44,303 nt of DNA from Candidatus Aquidulcis sp. (GTDB lineage Bacteria > Chloroflexota > Anaerolineae > Anaerolineales > UBA4823). The translations under genes and the position numbers were made by a program. Positions 32,101 through 37,479 of this stretch are shown piece after piece (the stretch's first letter is position 1; the number at the start of each line of letters is the position of its first letter). The notes below the pieces were generated by a model, which was given only the letters and a program-made list of their open reading frames with translations, was not told where the DNA came from and searched no databases. Location of the stretch: assembly GCA_020723385.1 (NCBI GenBank), contig DYIZ01000031.1, positions 1 through 44,303 on the forward strand, in the 5' to 3' direction.

Positions 32101-33845
32101 TAAGGCCCACCGGAAGGCGCCTGGGACTGGATTTGCAGCAGTTCGACCCCATAATGGCCCAGCGTGACCAACTGGGGCAGAACGCTCATGGCGCGCCGCT
32201 CGTACACCCAGGCTGGTACATCATTGGGCAGCACCCAATTGACATATAAATCATACGGGTTGGTGAATGGCAACGAATCGGTCCCCCCAGAAAAATCAAG
32301 CGAGCCACCCGACAGGCGTTTGTCCGCGCCAACCAGATCCTTCACCGTGCGGGTAAAGGTCTCCACATTACCGTTTGGGTCGGTAATTTCATATTCCAGC
32401 CATTCCGCTGTCGTGAATTGAGAGCTGAGCGGGAAACTCGAATACATATCCTGGAACGAATCGCCCAGGTAGCTGCCGCCGTTATCGTCAATCTCGAAAT
32501 AAGGCGTGTATGTGTGGGTAATCGCTGTATACACTCCCCCAAGCCCCTCGCTGCGGAGCAAATGGGAAAAAGTCAGCCGTTTGCTGGCAAGCTGGGCGGT
32601 GGGGAAAGTCACTTCCAGGGGATAGAAGGTCTGCAAATAGCTGCCACTGATGGGAAAGGCGGTGTACTGCTCCACCTTGAGGCGAACAATGATCTCGTGG
32701 CGCTGGTCTTCGGGCAGCTCGGCGATGCGGTCATTCGCCCCCGGTGTGGCGAACACATCCCCCGGCTGGGCATCGGGGAAAGATGGGTCGAGATCAGTCC
32801 ATCCCAATCCGGGCAGATATGCCTCCACCCACCAGTGATCGGAGACGAGCGCGATCAGAGCGGGATCGTTGACCGGATCGCTGACCGGCGTCCCGTCGGG
32901 GATGTACCCGGCAACCCCGACTGGCGGGGGGAACATGGCCCCGATGAGAGTCTGCGCCCTGGGGGTGGATAGCGCCCCATGGCGGTAGCGCGCCGGGGCA
33001 CCCGCCGCGCGCAGCATGGCGATCAGCAGGCTGGATTTGTCGGCCGAGTTGCCGGCCTGACCCCACAGCGTGCCGCGCGTGCCGCGCAGCGAGCCTTTAT
33101 AGGGATCGAAACCGAGGCCGCGTACATACTCGAAAGCCGCCAGCGGATCCTGGACGAACTCCGCCGATTTCCACAGCATGTCCACATCCGTCGAATCGGC
33201 GTCCACGGTGGGCTGGGTGAAGGCAGGGTCAATTCCACCGGGAATGGTGACCGCCGGGCGTGCAGCAGCCGAGGCGGGATCGCCCCACTGTTCGACCTCT
33301 ACCCGCGCGCCGGAATCCAGCTCGACGAAATCGCCGCCCGCCGGCGGGGTTTGCACACTCATGGTGATGACAGATGTCCCTTGGGGCGGGAGGTCGGGCA
33401 GCGCCCAGGTGAGGGTACCACCAACGACAGCCGGATCGCCCGAGGCGGCGAGCAGCGTCGTCCCATCGGTCAGAGTATCCTCCACAGTCACGACCCGCAG
33501 GGTGTTGACATCGTCAGTAATAACAAAACTGGCAAGAATGTCCATCGTGTCGGTGACAGTGGCCCCGGCGGGTATCTCCGGCTGGCGCGTGGGAGGCAGG
33601 TTATTCGTGATGGTAAACTCGATCTCTGTTATCCCGGCGATGTAGACAGTTTGGAGACGCGAGATAGTGACGGGGTTCGAGAGTACGTCCGGTTCGTTGT
33701 TGGGTGACAAGGAAAGTGCGGCTTCGTTTGCGTCCGTGTGGGTTGGGGATATGCTGGCGCTCGCCCTCACAGGGAAGAGGCCGAACAGGATGGATACACA
33801 AACGGTCAGAGAAACGATACGATATCGGATACTTGGAGTGTGCAT
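23166..33845 (-). CDS. Giant exported multidomain surface protein (3559 aa)
   Basis: Start at 33845 (GAGGAAAAC upstream) gives a Sec signal MHTPSIRYRIVSLTVCVSI ending near RASAS. Order: beta-rich DUF11-like domain; transglutaminase-like domain (about 245-355) with GNSADKSSLLIAMLRAAGAPAR and DHWWVEAYLPGLGWTDLDPSF, where the catalytic Cys position is not cysteine; a long mixed region (about 355-1600) including NEW3/CARDB-like domains; repeats encoded by 8- and 7-bp arrays (about 1620-1672); carbohydrate-binding-like modules with VFIDGVSQGTLDL and RYEEDDP motifs (about 1680-2475); eight FG-GAP/VCBS-type repeats GDxDGDGxxE (2485-2885); and NEW3-like domains (2920-3535). It ends EYKLYLPLVLKLGP. 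A cell-surface adhesin or scaffold is inferred. The upstream ELWxSDGT gene ends 22 nt before it, so they are co-transcribed. Confidence 0.88.
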   Translation of the reverse strand: MHTPSIRYRIVSLTVCVSILFGLFPVRASASISPTHTDANEAALSLSPNNEPDVLSNPVTISRLQTVYIAGITEIEFTITNNLPPTRQPEIPAGATVTDTMDILASFVITDDVNTLRVVTVEDTLTDGTTLLAASGDPAVVGGTLTWALPDLPPQGTSVITMSVQTPPAGGDFVELDSGARVEVEQWGDPASAAARPAVTIPGGIDPAFTQPTVDADSTDVDMLWKSAEFVQDPLAAFEYVRGLGFDPYKGSLRGTRGTLWGQAGNSADKSSLLIAMLRAAGAPARYRHGALSTPRAQTLIGAMFPPPVGVAGYIPDGTPVSDPVNDPALIALVSDHWWVEAYLPGLGWTDLDPSFPDAQPGDVFATPGANDRIAELPEDQRHEIIVRLKVEQYTAFPISGSYLQTFYPLEVTFPTAQLASKRLTFSHLLRSEGLGGVYTAITHTYTPYFEIDDNGGSYLGDSFQDMYSSFPLSSQFTTAEWLEYEITDPNGNVETFTRTVKDLVGADKRLSGGSLDFSGGTDSLPFTNPYDLYVNWVLPNDVPAWVYERRAMSVLPQLVTLGHYGVELLQIQSQAPSGGPYSPQDKNTITQARGEAFFANEDLLSGIGLDFGWEADRAKAQIESGLQTKLFYATPRVFTISSVGAPTGVVTETVDLRRTTTSNIVYPGQAVSAAYSANWAKGVVESVLEGQVLEAVYDIPTLTAARVFDEMELQGITPVWITPADAYLLDVYPFSTKAKAFVMTALFEGKNVLIPTAPVSVDGQDVFGWWQVDPQTGETISVMENGLHTSFFESSAFEDLLIFILEQISDVEPGPAAVWEFINVVGANLTRYFGGLQAGWSSGRGGMRSLDSLTSAEATWRYFPAYLCPVDNCGVEQFLMDGITPAPIPLPETLFVYSEPYRAHPMALATLPVTASQPAGDPAFTLAVNPEASSTAPGTAVNFQAEISSNFDDDFTVMAYAPEDWNVRLDPTGSVTAQPPAGAQPGDYTLQIVAQSSQCPSLFGIAQHTVTITALDAVSVDLEVEPNITTPMGEAQIPAVSNQTNDGETEINGAAYTVEIANPGQFAHTYDVTVSGPPAGWVILNGEQASAASVTLPAGTTARLGLYIQPPADALPTPGVSYPVNVGAVASDNPALTDGDSATFTMPEQPFNYLTIQPADIYLSSSSSADFTIQMTNVGNDSGSFPIFATLLPVTGTIVNLESPVSLAIGETHVQTATLETAGLPLGSCFPLVLGSPAPGSYTQYALANVQIVSENSEPVFRASDRAGRSCTVGEPGLSAALEALALAMVHLEASCQAGGCDLSLRDQAVDAANTVALYASRASTLVNEDDTVVAVAAELAAHTSTADILADLAVLSDAVAALDGEICALSRHLPELRWRPFYGAALQYETITYTLDLTNRGTVTTIYSLTVEALGTVNSEQLSVSSEQVSVSPGATVSFVYPMTVADLGLYDLDAMAVVVGDESIYAHAAASLNVVDRYVQLTAVIPDPAYVETGVSSTTLSIEVANVANVTQDAVAHTVIQSPTGAVSYTAELPLTVLIGAPRLYELQTVDTSGWAAGIYTVTVELLDTDGALIPNGSGYGYFGVGQGLVASHAVSPAIVPPGTFTVTTVITTEILDTGEQLSVYSDQLSVISDQYSAADQPPDNLFTQSPDYLIIPSPDYPITQSLDYLTINGVFTRTEQSEPEVAYTGTWSSVNTNRASGGSFTLADAPGETAALTFEGVWVNVGFLAGPYSGRAEVFIDGVSQGTLDLYRREDTAVSFVYGGLITATHTISVAALGTKNPYAFYNYVQLDYFDAWDGSALPDGSFEQDDARVIVSPGWWVASDSQASGGTYINSAAGTIWFPFSGDSFSFHTMQLSDNGWARLYVDGEYLTTLSLHSFTPVAHTYSYQGFGAGPHILQVAAYRGNASVDAFTTPGLPPFDDPQPTGSFTRYEEDDPLLRYNGVPYTQTITTWGAANYPVHGSGGYFAVSGAAGDSVSLTFEGVSLGVGFLTYGYGGQADIYLDGDWLRTVDLFTNNEDTASFYFDGLAEATHTVTVTILSTAHPNSLGHAVRFDYFDVWDGTALPEGTFEESSDRLIYSGGWYAWSSSVASGGGGASDDGADNGAVWFPFTGESVTYQALAYYGAHEVIVKIDGVPQGIVDIYSSADITKTISFDGLPTGVHVLEVRAYRRDTTLDAFITPGVVPWYEPPAPPTGVIRYEEDNPALLYNGYPLTQTVTSWWPYQYALSVASNGWTAGTSVPGNWVALDFSGTWVGVGFAAYNGEAEIFIDGVSRGILDLDLISPITNVYFDDLITGAHTISVTSVSGTVLFDFFDTWDGSEMDSGWYEAHLNDHRGPYHYNTLSHWYTQVPDLNLPRIQYAREGDVIGRRFPPGYATQLWFTFTGDDLMLLAFQASGTSVEVFIDGISQGAFDLTPEYSTQPYALHFQDLGDGPHVASVSNFGGAFLDAFQVNPPNALPYTPQVEWTDDAPTEPHSGYANDGLLSSAALGDLDGDGLVEIVAPASNGQMYVYRGDGQDAGSGSPLIWQTGLVGSAAEPAIADLDGDGYAEIIVVGSDGTAAFHHDGSIYWFTDTIKSGYSEGGYMGWGGPSIGNVDLDPEPEIVLAAYNDGLYVLDHDGTQLFYTPTGIFPTVPALADLTGDGVLDILYAQDRTISLLDHFDGDIIEWTRTHTYTGYALGTFGAPAVADVDGGQPGGDDGPEVIINWGPYVDVLDEDGALLWNYNLGYDYFRPSPVTIADVDGDGEIEILTASAHHAGLGVDFHTLFVLNANATLLWQQTMGDATASASGVATQDLNGDGVWEVLWNGQNEGFTIMNGPDGEKLFNEGITESGTMVDYPVLGDVDGDGFAEVVTGGYNGIFVIGHDGIWGDSRPLWNQHNYHITNVNDDLSIPANEPNSWDLHNTYRTQTPERNPMPSYAVTISHTVGVDGVAVLTTTFNISPDVQAAPLYGWSYTVDGAAPVVTRTFESVLTGLQPGEARLVAERTVVAYRLPGGWNWLTLPPLYVSVPHIIAIQPDWQAAGAGATVIYTVTLTNPGTTASDYTLELIGLPDEWGALPPTVNVPPLGAVSVPLTVTLPVGAGAAEYPFGVSVTTSQGGADQANATLESLGPAVEVSLDPADRAIPTGETAVYTLTVTNLEDTARTYALAAEGLAPVNLPAQISVAANSAEAITVTVRAVSEGSNPFTVIAAELETGASAQATAAITGQGFAGVAVVISPSVAQSGPGVPTVFAVTVTNLGSAPETYDLSVEPPVGWDLSLTQFGQPVSAVMVAPGEANAVETQLTLTPPADAALGDYNFTVTATDQQIGKSANQQSGVGSGVVQIGGRGVQVEIVSGDAELSPTEIGTWQVQVTNTGNENDTYDLSVFGPLAAFAEIAPGVITLAPGQSQTVQVTAGPLIHALPGDLTLGVLAESQSQSYIRDEDTTAVTITEYQAVEAAWLPDAQTVTGTLSAFFTLIVTNTGNVNTTYLFAVSSDPAVETQLAVVSLPIPPHSAIPLLVKVTAPEPGTYLLTGTAESGDIQASDTATLIVINDEPPEYKLYLPLVLKLGP
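23879..23910. repeat. In-frame octamer array inside the giant gene
   Basis: Four units TTTGCTGA, TTTGCCGA, TTTGCCGA, TTTGCTGA at exact 8-bp steps. On the coding strand they give the short polar stretch QQIGKSANQQ between two beta domains. The reading frame is preserved. Confidence 0.75.
28827..28914. repeat. In-frame array of eleven octamers inside the giant gene
   Basis: Units of exactly 8 bp such as CAGGTAAT, TGAGTAAT, TGGGTAAT, GGGATAAT. Because 24 bp are eight codons, the protein shows an 8-residue repeat: NLFTQSP, DYLIIPSP, DYPITQSL, DYLTING. It lies just before the carbohydrate-binding-like modules and 16 bp from the heptamer array at 28931. Confidence 0.8.
28931..28982. repeat. In-frame ACTGATN heptamer array inside the giant gene
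   Basis: Seven exact 7-bp units: ACTGATC, ACTGATC, ACTGATA, ACTGATC, ACTGTAC, ACTGATA, ACTGCTC. Coding-strand translation gives the 7-residue repeat QLSVYSD, QLSVISD. It is the same family as the intergenic array at 4501-4536. Confidence 0.85.
29555..29596. repeat. Second in-frame ACTGNNN heptamer array inside the giant gene
   Basis: Six heptamers (CCTGCTC, ACTGCTC, ACTGATA, ACTGTTC, ACTGTTC, ACTGTCC). The protein reads VNSEQLSVSSEQVSVS, again a 7-residue repeat, between two beta domains near residue 1420. Confidence 0.8.
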
Positions 33846-33867
33846 GTTTTCCTCGCTTTTGAAGTTG

Positions 33868-36800
33868 CTAATCGTCACGTGTAACGAGCGGTAAGAAGAT
33901 CTCGTATTCGGTTATCTCAACCGTCACGTGGATGCTATCGCTGGCCCACCCGCCGAGGTCATCCGTCAGCGTCACGGTAATGGTGTATTCACCCGTCGCT
34001 GTGTAAACGTGACTCCCGCGGATGGTATGAGCAATCTCATCAACCGTTCCGGCCTCCACCACGCCGTCGCCCCAGTCAACCATGGCGGTGTGCATATCCG
34101 GCGCGCCTGGATCGGTGAAAGTTGCCGTCAGGGTGAACGTTTCGCTGATGACAGCGTTTTGATCTGCGCCCGCTTCCAGGCCGGGAAAGATGTGGATGAG
34201 GGTGATGGCTGTTCCGATGTTGTCTACGGGGGCCAGCTCCAGCTCTGTGGTGGTGATGGCAACCGTGTTAGTGATGTTGGCGTCTTCGCTCAGGCCGGGA
34301 TCGAGCCTCCCGCTGACGGTGATCATCCCTCCCGCTCCAGGTGGGAGATCGCCCACCAGCCAGGTGAACGCATCCCCTGAGGTGGAGGACAGGGGCGGGT
34401 CGGCGATGAACACCGGATCGAGTATCTCCGCCGGGAGCGGGTCGCTAATCACGACGCTGGTCGCTGTCTGTGGGCCAACGTTGGTGTAGACCAGGGTATA
34501 GGTGATGACATCCCCAGGTTTTAGCATGGCAGGGCCGGTTTTGCTGATCTGGAGATCGGTTCTATTTTTAGGAATGAGGGCAGCGACTCGCAGCCGCGCC
34601 CCGTAACCTGGGCTGGCCAGGAAGAACAGCCTGTCTCCCAATGAGGTGAACCAACCTGGATTCGAGGCGTTTCCCCCCGGATACAGGTGCTCGAGCAGGG
34701 CGGTGTTCGATTCAACGCCCAGGCTGCTCCAAAACTCAGCGCCGTTCACGCCGTCTTCGGCGGCGAATACGAGCATTTCCCGAAATGCAGCCAGTTGGGA
34801 TGGGTGCGAGCTGAGCGCGCCGGGATAGATATCTTTTGCCAGGCGAGTTCCGGCAGACGTACCGTCGCTGACCCATAACTCCGTGTTGCCAACCCCATCG
34901 TCAGCCGTGAAAAACAATTGATTGCCAATGACGGCCAGGTTCCCGGGGTTGCTGCTGCCAGAGCCGGGCCAGATGTCTGTGACCAGGGTTGTGCCAGCTT
35001 GTGTGCCGTCGCTCTTCCAAAGCTCGTCGCCCGATGAGTCGGCGGCCTTGAAATACACCATACCGCCAAAGTCGGTCAGGAAATTGGGCATCGAGTTGTT
35101 CGATCCGGTGTAAATGTCCCTGACCATCAGCGTCCCGGTGGGCGCGCCGTCGCTGACCCACAATTCGATTCCGCTGCCCCCATAATCGTTAGCGCGGAAG
35201 AACAGCTTGCCGCCAGCGCTCGTCAGCCGGTCAGGAGAAGAGCCGCCCGAGCCGGGACGAATGTCTTCGATCATCACCGTTCCCGTCAGCGTACCATCGC
35301 TGATCCACAGCTCTGAGCCGTGGACGCCGTCATTGGCGGTGAAGAACAATAGGCCATCCACGACTGTGAGATTACTGAGCGCGCTGCTGGGGCCGCCGGG
35401 ACGGATATCCTTGACCAGGGCAGTTCCCGGCTCGCTTCCGTCGCTGGCCCATAATTCCTCGCCGGTCACTCCGTCGTTCGCAACAAAGAACAGCCGGCCG
35501 CCGGCGACGGTCAGGTTCGTGGGAGCGGCGCTGCCCAGGCCGGGGCGGATATCTTCGACCATCACCGTACCGGAGGGTGTACCGTCGCTGCGCCACAACT
35601 CTACCCCATGCACGCCATCGGTCGCCTTGAAGAACAGCGCGCCGCCGAAGGGGGTCAATTCAGCCGGTAGAGAGCCTCGCTCGCCGGTGAAAATATCTCG
35701 AACCATTATTGTTCCTGTTGACGCGCCGTTGCTTTTCCACAGCTCTTTGCCGTTGAGTCCATCGTTCAAGGTAAAGAACAATTCGCCGCCAAAACTGGTC
35801 AATTCGCTGTCGGAGGCGATGGTGTTCACGTCGCGCAGCAACTGCGTGCCGGCGGGAGCACCATCGCTGATCCAGATTTCGTAGCCAACGATGCCGTTAT
35901 CCGCCATGAAATACAGGCTGCCGTTGATATCTGCCATCCGGCTGGGCGACGAGCCGGTCAGGCCGGGGTAGATATCCTCGATCATCACCGTCCCGGAAAA
36001 TGTACCGTCGCTGCGCCACAATTCCCCACCGGCGATGCCGTCGCTGGCCCGGAAGAACAGCCCCCCACCGACGGAGATCGGTTCGGAGATTGAGCTGCCT
36101 GCCGCTCCAGGGAAAATATCCCGCACCATCACTGTACCTGTCGGCGTGCCGTCGCTCACCCAAAGCTCAACGCCATGACTCCCATCATTGGCCGAGAAAA
36201 ATACTCGGTCGTTGACGGCTACCAGGTTGATGGGCGAAGAATCGTCCGTTCCTGTGTAGATGTCTCGCACCATCACTGTACCGGTGGGCGTGCCATCACT
36301 CACCCACAATTCGTTTCCGTGTACGCCGTCATTGGCTGAGAAGAAAACCATCCCATCGGCAGCAGTCAAGCCGTCGGGGAAGGCTGCTCCCGCGCCGGAA
36401 TAGATATCGGTGACCATCAGCGTGCCGGAGGGCGTTCCGTCGCTCACCCATAATTCTGCGCCGTGTACGCCGTCATCGCCACGGTAGAAAAGGGTATCGT
36501 TCAGAGCGACCAATTGGTTGGGGTAACTGCTGGCTGCGCCAGCGACCACATCCCTGACCATGACCGTACCGGCGAGCGTACCGTCGCTTTTCCATAATTC
36601 CTGGCCGTGCTCGCCATCGTCAGCGCCAAAGTACAGCAGGCCGTTCATCTCTTCCATAAGAAGGATCGAGGCGCCATTCGTTCCGGTGTAGATGTCTTTG
36701 ACCAAGACCGTGCCGGCCGCGCTGCCGTCGCTCTTCCACAATTCCTGGCCGTGCGCCGCGCCATCGCTGGCAGTGAAGAACAGCTCGTCGTTCACCACCA

Positions 36801-37404
36801 GTGGCTTGAAGGGAGCACCGCTGCCTGAACTACCGCTCCGAATATCTTTGACCAGCATGGTGCCCGCTGGTGTACCATCGCTTACCCACAATTCTCCGCC
36901 ATGAACACCATCGTTCGCTCCGAAGTATAACTTACCGCCGAATGCGATCAACGATTGGGGCGGATTATTCAAAGGCTCGCTGCCGGTGTAAATATCTTTG
37001 ACCATCAGCGTGCCGGTGTAGGTTCCGTCACTCATCCATAACTCAGCGCCATGCACGCCATCGTCGGCCACGAAGAAGGCATCGCTCCCCACAGCGGTCA
37101 AGTAGATTGGCAGTGAGCCGTTGGTGGGAAACACCAGGTCGGTCACCGCCTGGCTGCTGCCGAGAGTCCAGGTGATGGCTGCCGGAGCTTTCAGTGCCCC
37201 CTCTTGTCCCCCGGATGATAGGGAATCTGGGAGAGCAGAATGAGCCAGGGCCGCGGCAGGCGCTCGAAAGCCATGCACCAGGGCGAACATCCCGACGACG
37301 GCGATAAAGAGCATCGCTAAGCTCACGCCCAACAGCATGGCTGACGTGGCAGTCACCCCGCGCAGGATCGTAGATTGGTCTTTTGCGAGAATATTCTTAT
37401 TCAT
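33868..37404 (-). CDS. Exported ELWxSDGT-repeat protein with DUF11- and PKD-like domains
   Basis: 1178 aa. A hydrophobic segment (about 17-45) acts as signal or anchor. From about 95 to 920 there are sixteen recognisable ELWxSDGT repeats plus one decayed copy (AEFWSSLGVES), each about 48-50 residues (FFxANDGxHGxELWxSDGTPxGTxMVxDIxPG), a predicted beta-propeller-like or solenoid array. A DUF11-like domain follows (about 945-1040; ISKTGPAMLKPGDVITYTL), then a PKD-like domain (VDWGDG...GSHVYTATGEYTITVT). It ends EYEIFLPLVTRDD. The start at 37404 has AAGGAT. It lies between the beta-helix gene and the giant gene in one transcription unit. The PKD-like domain is close to that of the beta-helix protein, pointing to shared ancestry or recombination. 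Function: surface binding, inferred only. Confidence 0.9.
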   Translation of the reverse strand: MNKNILAKDQSTILRGVTATSAMLLGVSLAMLFIAVVGMFALVHGFRAPAAALAHSALPDSLSSGGQEGALKAPAAITWTLGSSQAVTDLVFPTNGSLPIYLTAVGSDAFFVADDGVHGAELWMSDGTYTGTLMVKDIYTGSEPLNNPPQSLIAFGGKLYFGANDGVHGGELWVSDGTPAGTMLVKDIRSGSSGSGAPFKPLVVNDELFFTASDGAAHGQELWKSDGSAAGTVLVKDIYTGTNGASILLMEEMNGLLYFGADDGEHGQELWKSDGTLAGTVMVRDVVAGAASSYPNQLVALNDTLFYRGDDGVHGAELWVSDGTPSGTLMVTDIYSGAGAAFPDGLTAADGMVFFSANDGVHGNELWVSDGTPTGTVMVRDIYTGTDDSSPINLVAVNDRVFFSANDGSHGVELWVSDGTPTGTVMVRDIFPGAAGSSISEPISVGGGLFFRASDGIAGGELWRSDGTFSGTVMIEDIYPGLTGSSPSRMADINGSLYFMADNGIVGYEIWISDGAPAGTQLLRDVNTIASDSELTSFGGELFFTLNDGLNGKELWKSNGASTGTIMVRDIFTGERGSLPAELTPFGGALFFKATDGVHGVELWRSDGTPSGTVMVEDIRPGLGSAAPTNLTVAGGRLFFVANDGVTGEELWASDGSEPGTALVKDIRPGGPSSALSNLTVVDGLLFFTANDGVHGSELWISDGTLTGTVMIEDIRPGSGGSSPDRLTSAGGKLFFRANDYGGSGIELWVSDGAPTGTLMVRDIYTGSNNSMPNFLTDFGGMVYFKAADSSGDELWKSDGTQAGTTLVTDIWPGSGSSNPGNLAVIGNQLFFTADDGVGNTELWVSDGTSAGTRLAKDIYPGALSSHPSQLAAFREMLVFAAEDGVNGAEFWSSLGVESNTALLEHLYPGGNASNPGWFTSLGDRLFFLASPGYGARLRVAALIPKNRTDLQISKTGPAMLKPGDVITYTLVYTNVGPQTATSVVISDPLPAEILDPVFIADPPLSSTSGDAFTWLVGDLPPGAGGMITVSGRLDPGLSEDANITNTVAITTTELELAPVDNIGTAITLIHIFPGLEAGADQNAVISETFTLTATFTDPGAPDMHTAMVDWGDGVVEAGTVDEIAHTIRGSHVYTATGEYTITVTLTDDLGGWASDSIHVTVEITEYEIFLPLVTRDD

Positions 37405-37479
37405 GGTTATCCTTCCGTAATCAGAAACTAAGATGCCCCGAGCGAGGCCGTAACCCGGTTCCGGGATCGCATATTCAGA

